Shown one piece after another: positions 1 through 9,499 of a stretch of 64,000 bases of DNA (position 1 is its first letter; each line of letters begins with the position of its first letter). This DNA comes from Deinococcus humi. Its GTDB lineage: Bacteria; Deinococcota; Deinococci; Deinococcales; Deinococcaceae. The notes beneath the pieces are model-generated. The model worked only from the letters and a program-made list of their open reading frames with translations, was not told where the DNA came from and searched no databases. The DNA lies in contig NZ_JACHFL010000001.1 in NCBI RefSeq assembly GCF_014201875.1, positions 124,001 to 188,000 of the forward strand, given 5' to 3'. Position numbers and translations under genes: made by a program.

Positions 1-873
1 GATCTGGAGGCAGGCGAACTCGCTCCGTCGCGGGCGTGGCACGCGGGCTTCAGTCAGGTTCTGCAGGCATTGGACGCGCAATTGCAAAATGCCCCCCCCC
101 ACACCCGCATGCAACAGACCGCCCACATCCTGACCATGTTCGACAAGCCTGCCACGCACGCGCGGCTGGGGGCAGCGGGCGTCCCAGTGCCAGAAGCGCT
201 GCCGGAAGTGAACTCGTTCGACGGGCTGATGGTCGCGGCGAGGGAACGCGGCTGGACACGGCTGTTCATCAAACTGGCTTACGGCTCCAGCGGTTCAGGC
301 ATCGTCGCTTTGCAATGGACCGGGCAAAGGGTCAGCGCCGCAACCACCGTACGTCAGGAAGCTGGTCGTCTGCTCAACTCACGGCGGCTGATCAGATCAC
401 AGGACTGGGCGGAGATCAGGGCGCTGATTGACGCGCTGGCCCCGCACCGCCTGCACGTCGAACGCTGGCTGCCCAAGGCCAGTTTTGGCGGCGGCACCAT
501 TGATCTGCGCGTGGTGGTCATAGGTGGAGAGGCGCGGCACGCGCTGGTGCGAACGTCGCGCGGGCCGATTACGAATCTGCATCTGGGGAATCAACGGGGC
601 GACATCGAGGCGCTCAAAACGGAACTGGGTGCGGAACGCTGGACAGAAGTGGGGCGCACCGCCGAGGCCGCCCTTGCCGCCTTTCCTGGCGCCCTCTACG
701 GCGGCGTAGACCTGCTGCTGACGCCAGGGTGGAAGCGTCGGGCGGTGCTGGAAGTCAACGCTTTCGGCGACTACCACCGGGGCATTCTGGTGGGCGGCAG
801 GGACACCTACGCGGCAGAACTGTTTGCGCTGGGGCAGGCGAAACGGGGAGGGCAGAATGCTGAATGCGCGTGA
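1..873 (+). CDS. STM4014-like ATP-grasp protein, N-terminus missing
   Basis: The frame is open from base 1, so the true start lies left of the window and at least 290 residues of the C-terminal part are present. The sequence shows ATP-grasp features: a Gly/Ser-rich nucleotide loop (IKLAYGSSGSG), a central LRVVVIGG strand, and the late GGVDLLL ... LEVNAFGDYH segment with the Asp and Glu-x-Asn expected to bind magnesium. Order and partners match the cluster named after Salmonella STM4011-STM4014, in which the ATP-grasp gene precedes a hydrolase and two radical SAM genes. An ATP-grasp enzyme suggests amide or ester ligation; the substrate is unknown. It overlaps the next gene by 17 bases. Family assignment is from recall of the neighbourhood and motifs. 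Confidence 0.8.
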   Translation, partial: DLEAGELAPSRAWHAGFSQVLQALDAQLQNAPPHTRMQQTAHILTMFDKPATHARLGAAGVPVPEALPEVNSFDGLMVAARERGWTRLFIKLAYGSSGSGIVALQWTGQRVSAATTVRQEAGRLLNSRRLIRSQDWAEIRALIDALAPHRLHVERWLPKASFGGGTIDLRVVVIGGEARHALVRTSRGPITNLHLGNQRGDIEALKTELGAERWTEVGRTAEAALAAFPGALYGGVDLLLTPGWKRRAVLEVNAFGDYHRGILVGGRDTYAAELFALGQAKRGGQNAECA

Positions 874-1666
874 ATGGATCGGCACCTGTGACGTGATGCT
901 CCTCACACTGGACAGCTTGCGCTATGACGTGGCCGTTATGGCGCTAGAAGCGGGAGAGACGCCCCATCTCGCCGCTGTCCTGCCCGGCGAAGTGTGGGAG
1001 AAGCGGCAGACCCCCGGCAGCTTCACCTACGCCGCGCATCACGCTTTTCTGTCGGGCTTTCTGCCCACGCCCGCGCGTCCGGGGCGTCATCCACGCCTGT
1101 TCGCCGCCGCTTTCGAGGGCAGCCGCAGCACCTCGCCGCAGACCTTTACCTTTGAAGAGGCCACCTTGCCGGAAGCGCTGGCGACTCGCGGCTATCACAC
1201 GGTCTGCGTGGGCGGTGTGGGCTTCTTTAATAGGCGCTCGGCGCTGGGAAGCGTGCTGCCTGACCTGTTCGCCGAGGCACACTGGTCCCCAGCCAGCGGC
1301 GTCAAGAATCCTGACTCGGCAGACGTGCAGATGCGTGTGGCAGCGAAGGCCCTGGAGGCCGTTCCGCCAGGGCAAAGGGTTTTCATGTTGCTCAATGTTG
1401 CGGCCACCCATACGCCCACGCACTTCTACGTGCCGGGCGCGCGGCAGGATTCGGTGGAAACTCAACGGGCCGCCCTGCGAACGGTGGACGCCGCCCTGCC
1501 TATCCTTTTTAACGTTTTGCGCGCACGCGGAGACACGTTGCTGATCATCTGCGCCGATCATGGCACCTGCTTCGGCGAAGACGGCTACCACGGTCACCGC
1601 CTCGCACATCCACAGGTGTGGACGGTGCCATACGCGGAGCTTCTTTTGAAGGAAACTGAAGCATGA
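857..1666 (+). CDS. STM4013/SEN3800-like alkaline-phosphatase-fold hydrolase
   Basis: This 269-residue protein belongs to the sulfatase/alkaline phosphatase fold. The N-terminal MLLTLDSLRYD strand carries the metal-binding Asp and a Ser in the nucleophile region, and the C-terminal IICADHGTCFGEDGYHGH segment supplies the Asp-His and His-x-His ligands. ATG 857 was chosen over upstream in-frame codons because GGGGAGGG lies just before it and it overlaps the upstream stop by only 17 bases, consistent with coupled translation. It ends in ATGA, overlapping the radical SAM gene. In the STM4011-4014 family context it probably removes or transfers a phosphate or similar group from the pathway intermediate; the real substrate is unknown. 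Confidence 0.82.
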   Translation: MLNAREWIGTCDVMLLTLDSLRYDVAVMALEAGETPHLAAVLPGEVWEKRQTPGSFTYAAHHAFLSGFLPTPARPGRHPRLFAAAFEGSRSTSPQTFTFEEATLPEALATRGYHTVCVGGVGFFNRRSALGSVLPDLFAEAHWSPASGVKNPDSADVQMRVAAKALEAVPPGQRVFMLLNVAATHTPTHFYVPGARQDSVETQRAALRTVDAALPILFNVLRARGDTLLIICADHGTCFGEDGYHGHRLAHPQVWTVPYAELLLKETEA

Positions 1667-2991
1667 CTGCCACCCTGCCGCCCGCATTGGCCGAATTGCT
1701 CAGGGGCGGCCCCTACCAGAGCTACACCTACGGCTATCCACACAAGACGGCCTACCGCCCGTTGAGCAAACCCGTGGCCCTGCGCGACGCCTGGGCCAAC
1801 GAAAAACGCGACTCTCTGTTCCTGTACCTGCATATTCCCTTTTGCGAAATGCGGTGCGGCTTTTGTAACCTGTTTACCGTTGCCAACGCCCCGCTCAGCC
1901 TGGAACGGGCGTATCTGGACGCGCTGGAACGGCAGATGAAGGTGGTGCGCGGAGCACTGGACGGTGCGAAGTTCTCGCGCCTCGCCATTGGCGGCGGCAC
2001 ACCCACCTTTCTGGAGGCACAGGAGCTGGAACGTGTGTTTGATCTGCTTGACACGCATTTCGGGGTGGCGGGACTGCCTGCCAGCGTCGAAACCTCTCCC
2101 GCCACCGCCACGCCAGAACGGTTGCAGGTGCTGGCCGGGCGGGGCGTTTCCCGCGTCAGCATTGGCGTCCAGAGCTTCCTGGAATCCGAGGTCCGGGGCG
2201 TGGGACGCGCCCAGAGCAATGCGGAGGTATGGACTGCGCTGGACAACATCCGCGCTGCCGGGCTGCCAGCGCTGAACATTGATCTGATTTACGGACTGGC
2301 CCACCAGACGCCGCAGACGTGGCTGGAGTCGTTGGAAACGGCGCTGATGTGGACGCCAGAGGAGCTGTTTCTCTATCCGCTGTACGTACGGCCACTGACG
2401 GGAATCGGGCGGCTGGGGCGCACCTGGGACGACGAGCGGCTGGAATTATACCGACTGGGGCGTGAATTCCTGACCTCGCGCGGGTATCTGCAGACCTCCA
2501 TGCGCCGTTTTCAGCGGGACATCCTGCCGCTGGCCTCCGAGCCGGAATATGCCTGCCAACTGGACGGCATGGTGGGGCTGGGGTGCGGGGCACGGTCCTA
2601 CACGCGCGGTCTGCACTACTCCAGCGAGTATGCCGTGGGCCGCGTGGGCGTGCGCGAGATCATTCAGGACTTCGTTCAGCAGCCTGCTGGGGCCTTTGAG
2701 CACCTCACCCACGGCATCTATCTGAGCGAGGATGAGCGGCAGCGACGGTACGTCTTGCAATCGCTGCTGCACATATCGGGTCTGAATCTGGAAGTGTACT
2801 GTCAGCAGTTTGGCGGTAACGCACTGGCTGACTTCCCACCGCTTGTCGGATTGGCGGATACAGGCCTCGCCAGGCTTGAAGACGGCGTCTTGACCCTCAC
2901 GCCCGCTGGCATGGAGCTGTCCGACGCCATCGGGCCGTGGCTGTATTCGCCTGCCGTGCGTGCGCTGAGCGAGGCTTACGAGTGGAGCTAG
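1663..2991 (+). CDS. STM4012-like radical SAM protein (HemN/HemW type)
   Basis: A 442-residue radical SAM enzyme of the coproporphyrinogen-oxidase-like branch. The SAM cluster motif CEMRCGFC (Cys61, 65, 68) follows the HemN-type LYLHIPF strand, and the GGGTPTF motif, IGVQSF and a C-terminal winged-helix-like HemN extension follow. It starts inside the upstream stop (ATGA, 4-base overlap). HemN-like members that are not heme enzymes often act as methyltransferases, cyclopropanases or oxidases using one or two SAM molecules, so the annotation coproporphyrinogen dehydrogenase would be misleading here. Its fixed position between the hydrolase and a second radical SAM gene supports a dedicated pathway. 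Confidence 0.88.
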   Translation: MTATLPPALAELLRGGPYQSYTYGYPHKTAYRPLSKPVALRDAWANEKRDSLFLYLHIPFCEMRCGFCNLFTVANAPLSLERAYLDALERQMKVVRGALDGAKFSRLAIGGGTPTFLEAQELERVFDLLDTHFGVAGLPASVETSPATATPERLQVLAGRGVSRVSIGVQSFLESEVRGVGRAQSNAEVWTALDNIRAAGLPALNIDLIYGLAHQTPQTWLESLETALMWTPEELFLYPLYVRPLTGIGRLGRTWDDERLELYRLGREFLTSRGYLQTSMRRFQRDILPLASEPEYACQLDGMVGLGCGARSYTRGLHYSSEYAVGRVGVREIIQDFVQQPAGAFEHLTHGIYLSEDERQRRYVLQSLLHISGLNLEVYCQQFGGNALADFPPLVGLADTGLARLEDGVLTLTPAGMELSDAIGPWLYSPAVRALSEAYEWS

Positions 2992-3950
2992 AAGGCCCCT
3001 TACCCGCCGCCTGCGAAGAGGTTCAGAAAACGGCGCCAGAGCCCCTCTCCGTGCTTTACCGGGGACCGCTGTCCAGTTGCAATTACGCTTGCCCATACTG
3101 TCCCTTCGCCAAACACACCGAGACGGCGGCGGAGCATGCAGCAGACGCACGGGCACTGGCCAGGTTCAGTGCCTGGGCGGAAACGCAACCTTTCTCCCTG
3201 TCTATTTTCTTCACGCCGTGGGGTGAGGCGCTGGTCAGGCCGCGCTATCAGGCCGCTTTAACCCACCTGAGTCATCTGCCGCACATTCGGCAACTCGCCA
3301 TTCAGACCAATCTCTCCGGCTCGTTGAGGTGGCTGGAAAATGCCGAGAAATCGAAGATCGGTGTGTGGGCCACCTATCACCCCGGCGAGGTGGCGCGCGA
3401 ACGCTTCCTGACCCGCTGCGCCGAACTAGACACTCTCGGCGTGCGCTACAGCGTGGGGGTGGTGGGCAAGAAAGGGCATTTCGGAGACATTGAAACCATG
3501 CGCGCCGCTCTGCCAGGGCACGTTTACCTGTGGATCAACGCCTTCAAGGTGGGAGACGGCTATTACTCGCAGGCCGATCTAACCCGACTGGGCGCGGTGG
3601 ATCCACTGTTTGAGGTCAACACACGCCGCTACCGCGTGCGCGGCATGCCGTGTAACGCGGGCGAGACAGTCATTAGTGTGGAGGGTGACGGCACCGCCCG
3701 CCGCTGCCACTTCATCGAGCGGCCCATCGGTAATATTTACGAGCAGGACGTACGCGACTTGCTGCGCCCCCGGCCCTGCACCCGCTCAAGCTGTGAGTGC
3801 CATATCGGCTACGTCCATCTGCCGGCACTAGACGCAGCCTCTGTGTACGGCGACGGGCTGCTGGCGCGTCTGCCTGACCCGACCCTGTGGGCGGACGCAG
3901 CGAGGCTGGAAACGTATCTGGCACGGGCACGAAACCTCCGAGCAAATTGA
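2982..3950 (+). CDS. STM4011-like radical SAM protein with extra C-terminal Cys cluster
   Basis: A 322-residue radical SAM protein. The SAM cluster motif is CNYACPYC (Cys33, 37, 40). After the barrel there is a Cys-rich tail (CNAGETVISVEGDG, CHF, then PCTRSSCECH) resembling SPASM/Twitch auxiliary [4Fe-4S] binding. GTG 2982 is preferred: it overlaps the upstream stop by 10 bases and has GAGG seven bases before it. Earlier in-frame codons would overlap by about 55 bases. It closes the four-gene operon. Enzymes with such tails modify peptides or other complex substrates, so together with the ATP-grasp gene a peptide-like product is possible, but no precursor peptide is visible in the window. Confidence 0.85.
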   Translation: MELEGPLPAACEEVQKTAPEPLSVLYRGPLSSCNYACPYCPFAKHTETAAEHAADARALARFSAWAETQPFSLSIFFTPWGEALVRPRYQAALTHLSHLPHIRQLAIQTNLSGSLRWLENAEKSKIGVWATYHPGEVARERFLTRCAELDTLGVRYSVGVVGKKGHFGDIETMRAALPGHVYLWINAFKVGDGYYSQADLTRLGAVDPLFEVNTRRYRVRGMPCNAGETVISVEGDGTARRCHFIERPIGNIYEQDVRDLLRPRPCTRSSCECHIGYVHLPALDAASVYGDGLLARLPDPTLWADAARLETYLARARNLRAN

Positions 3951-3962
3951 TCTGCGCCCACC

Positions 3963-4964
3963 CTACGCCTCGATCACCGGTTGATACAACCCGGCGTCAT
4001 CAAAACCCGCCAGCCACGCTGAGGCCGCCTGGGCGCGTGTGATCGTGGGTGGCACGCGCAGGGTGTAACGCCGCCCGGTGGAGGGGCAGCCCACGCAGAC
4101 GGCCACGAACGGCTCGTCGTCCGGCAAATCCACGCGGACCAGGGTGCGTTCGCCACCCGCATCAGTGTCGCGGTCCAGCACCTTCGCGCCCACTTCCTCC
4201 AGAAAGCGCTCGGAGCCGATGCGCTCCATCATCACGCGGCGGACCTCGGCATTGGGCTGGGCAAGGATTTCCGCGCCAGAGATGGTGTGGGGGGCAAAGG
4301 CCAGCCGTTCGTCCACACGGACGCCGCGCCAGCGCAGGGCAGCAACTGAGCCAGCGGGCAACCCGGTCAGGCCGCTCCCAGCTACATCCAGCCAGCCGCT
4401 GACCCGCAGCCCCCGTGGCAGGGCCGTAATGCCCCGGCAGCCGGAAATGTCCAGTTGCGCCACCTGCCTCAGCCATTCCGGCAACCCGCGCAGGCTCAGG
4501 CAATCCCGGGCCGACAGATGGCCGAAGCGTACCCGAGCGTGCATGGGCCAGCCTGAGAGCGCCTCGCAACGGTTGATGTTCAGAAAGCAGACGTCCAGCC
4601 CCTCGGGCAGCGATTCCAGCGAGAGGCAGTCCTGCACATTCAGCGAGCCGACCGTTAGGCCTTCGGGAAGCGTCTGGAGACGGGCGCAGCCGTCGAGCGT
4701 CAGGCGAAATTGTACGCGCAGGCTGGCCGGAACGCTCTGGAGGGGCAGATTTCTGGCAATCAGTTCGCCCACCTGTAAGTCTTCGGGCAGCTCGGTCAGG
4801 CCAGTATCGCTGAGATCTAGGGTGTCGCCGCTCAGGCCGTCGGGCAGGCAGCGCAACCCTTTCTCGCCGGACAGATCCAGGCGCCCCCGGAATTTCAGAG
4901 GCCCACGCGCCTCACCACTCAGCAGCAGTTGCCGCACCTCAGCGGCGTTCAGAATTTGGGGCAT
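3963..4964 (-). CDS. leucine-rich-repeat protein with DUF6745-like C-terminus
   Basis: A 333-residue protein. Residues about 30-230 are eight or nine short repeats of the pattern L-x-L-x-x-C/T-x-x-L-x-x-L-P-x-x-L, for example LDLSDTGLTELPEDL and LNVQDCLSLESLPEGL, an LRR solenoid. The last ~110 residues (ILAQPNAEVRRVMMERIG, VRVDLPDDEP, YTLRVPP) resemble the DUF6745 domain. The start at 4964 overlaps the stop of the 98-aa gene (ATGA), so the pair is co-translated. LRR proteins generally bind other proteins; no catalytic motif is seen. It ends 12 bases from the convergent radical SAM operon. DUF6745 is assigned from remembered sequence resemblance; function is unknown. Confidence 0.75.
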   Translation of the reverse strand: MPQILNAAEVRQLLLSGEARGPLKFRGRLDLSGEKGLRCLPDGLSGDTLDLSDTGLTELPEDLQVGELIARNLPLQSVPASLRVQFRLTLDGCARLQTLPEGLTVGSLNVQDCLSLESLPEGLDVCFLNINRCEALSGWPMHARVRFGHLSARDCLSLRGLPEWLRQVAQLDISGCRGITALPRGLRVSGWLDVAGSGLTGLPAGSVAALRWRGVRVDERLAFAPHTISGAEILAQPNAEVRRVMMERIGSERFLEEVGAKVLDRDTDAGGERTLVRVDLPDDEPFVAVCVGCPSTGRRYTLRVPPTITRAQAASAWLAGFDDAGLYQPVIEA

Positions 4965-5260
4965 CAGTCCAGCACCCGGCGAATGGCTGCGGGGCTGTAT
5001 TCGCGCTGCATCCATACCTTGTAAAAGCCGCGAGGCAGCGTGATGGTGGCGTGTTCCTCGTGGATCAGATCGGCGGTGTCGGACAGCACCTGCACGTAGG
5101 TGTCTGTGTCAGCCGTGTAGAGCTGAACTGCCGCTGCGTCGGAGAAGCGATGGCTATGTCCCGTGACCTCACCGCGAGCCAGCGTGGCGCCGGGGCGGGA
5201 GTGGGCATTGGGCATCGTGGGCACGCTTTGGACGAGAACATCACCGTGGCGGTAGAGCAT
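4964..5260 (-). CDS. 98-aa conserved hypothetical (RHGDV ... REYSP type)
   Basis: A 98-residue protein beginning MLYRHGDVLVQSVP, with a central GEVTGHSHR and a C-terminal QREYSPAAIRRVLD. It has no signal peptide or membrane segment. Similar small proteins are, as I recall, commonly encoded next to DUF6745/LRR proteins, and here the two genes overlap by four bases. An AGGAGGT ribosome site precedes the start and a good sigma-70-like promoter lies 47 bases upstream, so this is a leadered transcript, unlike many neighbours. The His-rich GHSHR motif could bind metal, but that is inference. No function is known to me. Confidence 0.75.
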   Translation of the reverse strand: MLYRHGDVLVQSVPTMPNAHSRPGATLARGEVTGHSHRFSDAAAVQLYTADTDTYVQVLSDTADLIHEEHATITLPRGFYKVWMQREYSPAAIRRVLD

Positions 5261-5306
5261 GAAAGACCTCCTGAATGGATGAATTGGGCAGATTGATTAC
5301 GTTCAC

Positions 5307-5335
5307 AGCATAACAGAATGTATGTGCTACGGCAA
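5307..5335 (-). promoter_or_regulatory. promoter of the 98-aa/LRR operon
   Basis: On the minus strand TTGCCG (5335-5330) and TATGCT (5312-5307) are separated by exactly 17 bases, a good housekeeping promoter, followed by an AGGAGGT site before the ATG at 5260. Confidence 0.6.
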
Positions 5336-5465
5336 CTTAGGAAACATTTGCCGAGATGTCTGGTGAGACCGACATGGTTAGCGCCTCCTGACGATCTGCG
5401 CATTCCTCACGTTTCCTTGCTTCTCAGGAGCCGCCCCCGGCAATTGGGAGGTACACTGGTGGGTG

Positions 5466-6188
5466 ATGACTGATCTTTCCCCCCTCCGTCGCCTGCACCG
5501 CGTCCAGGAACTTGACCTGGGCCTTGACCGTCTGCGCGACGAGGAACAGAATTTCCCCGATGACCTGCGCGCTGCCCGCGCCGAGCAGGAACGTCTCAAC
5601 AACGCCCTGGAAGACACCGAGATCACCCTGGAGGGCGTGGACAAGCGCGTGCGCCAGCAGGAGCAGGACCTGGGCGGCACCCGCGAGCAGATTGCCCGCG
5701 CCGCCGAGGAGCAGGAAAAGAACGCCTTCGACGCCCGTGCCCAGAGCCAGTACGGCAGCCGCATCCAGCAACTCGGCGAGCGCGCCGATGAGATGGAAGA
5801 GGATCTGGCCCCCCTGCGTGAGCGTCAGCGCGAACTCAATGAGCGGGCCGCCGAGCTGAGAAGCCAGCACCGTGCCTTGCGGCCCAGCCTGAACGAGATG
5901 GAGCAGAGGGACGAGGCACGCATTCAGGACCTGCGCGCCCAGGGCGAGGCGGACCGTCAGGAACGCGCGGGACTGGTCAGTGACCTGGACGCCCGCACCG
6001 TGCGCGAGTACGACATGATCCGCAAGGCCAAGAAAGGGCTGGGCGTCGTGGAGATCCGGAATGGACGCTGCACTGGATGCAATGTGGTGTTGCCCGTCAA
6101 CGTTCAGCAGAAGGCCGCGCTGGGCAAGCTGCCACCCGTGAAGTGCCCGTCTTGCGGCCGATTCCTGATCCGGCTGGATCTGGACTAG
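5466..6188 (+). CDS. C4 zinc-ribbon coiled-coil protein
   Basis: A 240-residue protein. Residues 1-170 are strongly charged, Glu/Arg/Gln-rich coiled coil. The C-terminus carries two Cys pairs (CTGC and CPSC) forming a C4 zinc ribbon of the PF02591 type. This architecture is widespread as a small coiled-coil nucleic-acid-associated protein of unclear role, sometimes near ComFC or RNase H genes. GGGAGGT sits at 5446-5452; both GTG 5463 and ATG 5466 are possible, and ATG was chosen. It stands alone between a divergent and a convergent gene. Confidence 0.85.
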   Translation: MTDLSPLRRLHRVQELDLGLDRLRDEEQNFPDDLRAARAEQERLNNALEDTEITLEGVDKRVRQQEQDLGGTREQIARAAEEQEKNAFDARAQSQYGSRIQQLGERADEMEEDLAPLRERQRELNERAAELRSQHRALRPSLNEMEQRDEARIQDLRAQGEADRQERAGLVSDLDARTVREYDMIRKAKKGLGVVEIRNGRCTGCNVVLPVNVQQKAALGKLPPVKCPSCGRFLIRLDLD

Positions 6189-6239
6189 CCCACGGTGGGT
6201 GTTGCCGTCGCTTGACGATGGAGCGGTTCAGCACACCAC

Positions 6240-7217
6240 TTAAAATCCTCCCTCCCCGAACACAGTCCTGATTTCCTCCCTCTCTAGGCCCGATCCCAGC
6301 AGCGTCAGCAGCAGGATGCGGGCCTTGTGGGCGTTCAGGAAGCTGGCGGGAATGGCCCCGGCCTCCACCAGCGTCGCGCCGCCGCCCGCATAGCCGTAAA
6401 CCGGCAGCACGGGGCCGGCGTGGGTGCGGGTGGCGATAATCACGGGCTGTGCCGTGGCGGCAATGAGGGGCAGCAGTTCGGCGGGCAGGTTGCCGGTCCC
6501 CAGGGCGGCAATCACAATGCCGTCAGCCCCGGTCTGTGCGCCAGCGAAGCCCTCGCCGCGCCAGCCCGCGTAGGCGTACAGGATGTCCACGCGGGCATTC
6601 AGACTGTGGGGCAGGTAGGTGCGCCGGGCTTCAGGGGTGGCGAAATAGCGGACGTAGGCGGCATCCTGCGTGCGGTCAATCCGTCCAATCGGGCCGGGAT
6701 AACCGCCGAAGGCGTCCACGGCAGTGGTATGCACCTTGGTCACGGTCCGTGCGTCGAAGACGTCGCCGCCAAAGACCACCAGCGGGCCGCGTCCGGCGCT
6801 CTGGGGATGCAACGCCACTCCGGCGGCATCCAGCAGGTTTGCCGGGCCGTCCCACGACACCTCTCCCGCGTGCCGCATGCTGCCGGTCAGGACGACAGGT
6901 GTGGGGGTCGAGAGCAGCAAGTGCAGCGCGAAGGCCGTTTCCTCCAGCGTGTCGGTACCGTGGGTCACGACAATACCGTCGTGGTCCGGGGCGAGTTGCC
7001 GGATCAGCCCGGCAAGCTCCAGCATATGCGCGGGCGTGATGTGCGGACTGGGGAGGTTGAAGGGCTGAAAGTCATGCACCTCCACCCCCAGCAATCCGGG
7101 CAGACTGGGGGCCTGCTGGGGGGTCAGCCCACGCCCATCGGGGCTGGGACGGCTGGCGATGGTGCCGCCGGTGTGGATCACGGCGAGACGCTTCATGGAA
7201 CGCTGCATGGGGAGCAT
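6240..7217 (-). CDS. ansA: L-asparaginase
   Basis: A 325-residue type I/II asparaginase that hydrolyses asparagine to aspartate and ammonia. Both catalytic Thr motifs are present: HTGGTIAS near residue 16 and VVTHGTDTLEET near residue 84; the later Lys region is seen in VVLTGSMRHAGE. No signal peptide is visible, so a cytoplasmic enzyme is expected. ATG 7217 follows a CAGACT box by five bases (leaderless type); the internal ATG at 7196 (MKRLAV) is an alternative and would give the more usual N-terminus. It is divergent from glmU. Confidence 0.92.
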   Translation of the reverse strand: MLPMQRSMKRLAVIHTGGTIASRPSPDGRGLTPQQAPSLPGLLGVEVHDFQPFNLPSPHITPAHMLELAGLIRQLAPDHDGIVVTHGTDTLEETAFALHLLLSTPTPVVLTGSMRHAGEVSWDGPANLLDAAGVALHPQSAGRGPLVVFGGDVFDARTVTKVHTTAVDAFGGYPGPIGRIDRTQDAAYVRYFATPEARRTYLPHSLNARVDILYAYAGWRGEGFAGAQTGADGIVIAALGTGNLPAELLPLIAATAQPVIIATRTHAGPVLPVYGYAGGGATLVEAGAIPASFLNAHKARILLLTLLGSGLEREEIRTVFGEGGF

Positions 7218-7311
7218 TGTGGAGTCTGGCCGGCCCCAACAGAGCGTGGTCTGGGCAGCGGCTCACCCGGCACAGGCGGCTTGCATTACACTGGCGCAAA
7301 GGTGAAATGGA

Positions 7312-8778
7312 ATGACTGCATATAGACGTCCGCTGGACGTGGTGATCCTTGCGGCGGGTCAGGGGACCCGCATGAATTCTGCCCTCCCCAAGGTGCTGCA
7401 CCCGGTCGCGGGCCGCCCGATGGTGTCCTGGGCCGTGAAAGCGGCGCGTGAGCTGGGCGCACGGCACGTCGTGGTGGTGACCGGACACGGCGCGCAGGCG
7501 GTGGAGGCGGCGCTGGAGGATCAGAAGGTGGTCTTCGCCCGTCAGGAGCAACGGCTCGGCACGGGGCACGCCTTTCTCTGCGGGATCGACGCGCTGACCA
7601 CCGCCCTGCCTGAAGACGCCCGGCGGGACGCGGACGTGCTGGTGCTCTACGGCGACACGCCGCTGCTGCGCTCTGGGACGCTGGAAGCCATGCTGGAGGA
7701 CCACCGCGCGCGCGGCAGCGCCCTGACCATTCTGACCGGAGAACTGCCCGACGCCACCGGGTACGGCCGGATCATCCGCGACGCGCAGGGCGATGTGGAA
7801 CGCATCGTGGAACAGAAGGACGCCACTCCCACGGAGGCGGCGGTGGGCGAATTCAACAGCGGCGTGTACCTGATGGACTCGCGGGCCGGCGAGCTGGCGC
7901 ACCGGATCGGCAACCACAACGCGGCGGGCGAATATTACCTGACCGATCTGCTGGGCCTGTACCGCGCCGAGGGCGAGGTGGCCCACGCCTTCAAGCTCAG
8001 TGACCCCGACGAGGTCATGGGCGCCAACGACCGCGCGGGCCTGGCCGAACTGGAGACCATCCTGCGCCGCCGCATCAACGCGGCCCACATGGCCGGGGGC
8101 GTCACGCTCCACGATCCCGACACCACGCGGATTGAGGACACCGTGAAACTGGCCCGCGACGTAACGCTGGAACCCGGCGTGATCCTGCGCGGTCAGACCT
8201 CTCTTGGCGAGGGCGTGAGCGTGGGGGCCTACAGCGTGGTCAGCGACAGCGTGCTGGAGGCGGGCGTGGTGGTCAAGGCCCACAGCGTGCTGGAGGGGGC
8301 GCACGTCGGCGCGGGCAGCGATGTCGGCCCCTTTGCCCGCCTGCGCCCCGGCAGCGTGCTGGGCGAGGGCGTGCACATCGGCAACTTCGTGGAGACCAAG
8401 AACGCGCGCCTGAGCGCCGGGGTCAAGGCCGGACACCTGGCCTACCTGGGTGACGTCGAGATCGGCGCAGAGACCAACGTTGGAGCGGGCACGATTGTCG
8501 CCAACTTCGACGGCGTCAACAAACATCCCAGCCGGATCGGCGCGGGCGTCTTTATCGGCAGCAACAGCACGATCATCGCCCCGCGCACGGTGGGCGACGC
8601 CGCCTTCATTGCCGCCGGAAGCGCCGTCCATGAGGACGTGCCCGAGGGCGCCATGGCCGTGGCCCGTGGCAAGCAGCGCAACATTGAGGGCTGGTCACGG
8701 CGCTACTGGGGCGGCATGCGTGAGAGGGTGCGGCAGAAACTGCCATGGCTCTCTGGCTGGCTGGACCGGGAGGGATAG
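7312..8778 (+). CDS. glmU: bifunctional GlcNAc-1-P uridyltransferase / GlcN-1-P acetyltransferase
   Basis: A 488-residue GlmU, the usual length, making UDP-GlcNAc for peptidoglycan from glucosamine-1-phosphate, acetyl-CoA and UTP. The N-terminal pyrophosphorylase domain has LAAGQGTRM with the conserved Lys of LPKVLHPV, and YGDTPLL with the metal Asp. The C-terminal left-handed beta-helix shows hexapeptide repeats and acetyltransferase motifs ([26 protein letters not shown]). A TACACT box lies at 7287-7292 and AAAGGTG before ATG 7312. A three-codon frame ATG-GAA-TGA overlaps the start (ATGA). It ends against folE with a shared terminator. Confidence 0.96.
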   Translation: MTAYRRPLDVVILAAGQGTRMNSALPKVLHPVAGRPMVSWAVKAARELGARHVVVVTGHGAQAVEAALEDQKVVFARQEQRLGTGHAFLCGIDALTTALPEDARRDADVLVLYGDTPLLRSGTLEAMLEDHRARGSALTILTGELPDATGYGRIIRDAQGDVERIVEQKDATPTEAAVGEFNSGVYLMDSRAGELAHRIGNHNAAGEYYLTDLLGLYRAEGEVAHAFKLSDPDEVMGANDRAGLAELETILRRRINAAHMAGGVTLHDPDTTRIEDTVKLARDVTLEPGVILRGQTSLGEGVSVGAYSVVSDSVLEAGVVVKAHSVLEGAHVGAGSDVGPFARLRPGSVLGEGVHIGNFVETKNARLSAGVKAGHLAYLGDVEIGAETNVGAGTIVANFDGVNKHPSRIGAGVFIGSNSTIIAPRTVGDAAFIAAGSAVHEDVPEGAMAVARGKQRNIEGWSRRYWGGMRERVRQKLPWLSGWLDREG

Positions 8779-8790
8779 GGACAGCGCCAG

Positions 8791-8824
8791 CGAGGGGACC
8801 GTGGCTGACGCTACGGTCCCCTCG
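8791..8824. terminator. bidirectional terminator between glmU and folE
   Basis: Perfect 12-bp inverted repeat CGAGGGGACCGT (8791-8802) and ACGGTCCCCTCG (8813-8824) with a 10-base loop, lying between two convergent stops. The U tract is weak on both sides. Confidence 0.65.
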
Positions 8825-8840
8825 TCTATGTGCCTGCCCT

Positions 8841-9470
<630 letters not shown>

Positions 9471-9499
9471 TGAGCCAGTATGGACTGACAGGGGCGGAT

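Noticed and set aside
1663..2991. Coproporphyrinogen III oxidase (hemN/hemW)
   Set aside because: HemN-like motifs are present, but the operon context matches the STM4012 family and not heme synthesis.
7072..8631. 519-codon minus-strand frame over glmU
   Set aside because: Antisense shadow of glmU, whose hexapeptide repeats and catalytic motifs are clear on the plus strand.
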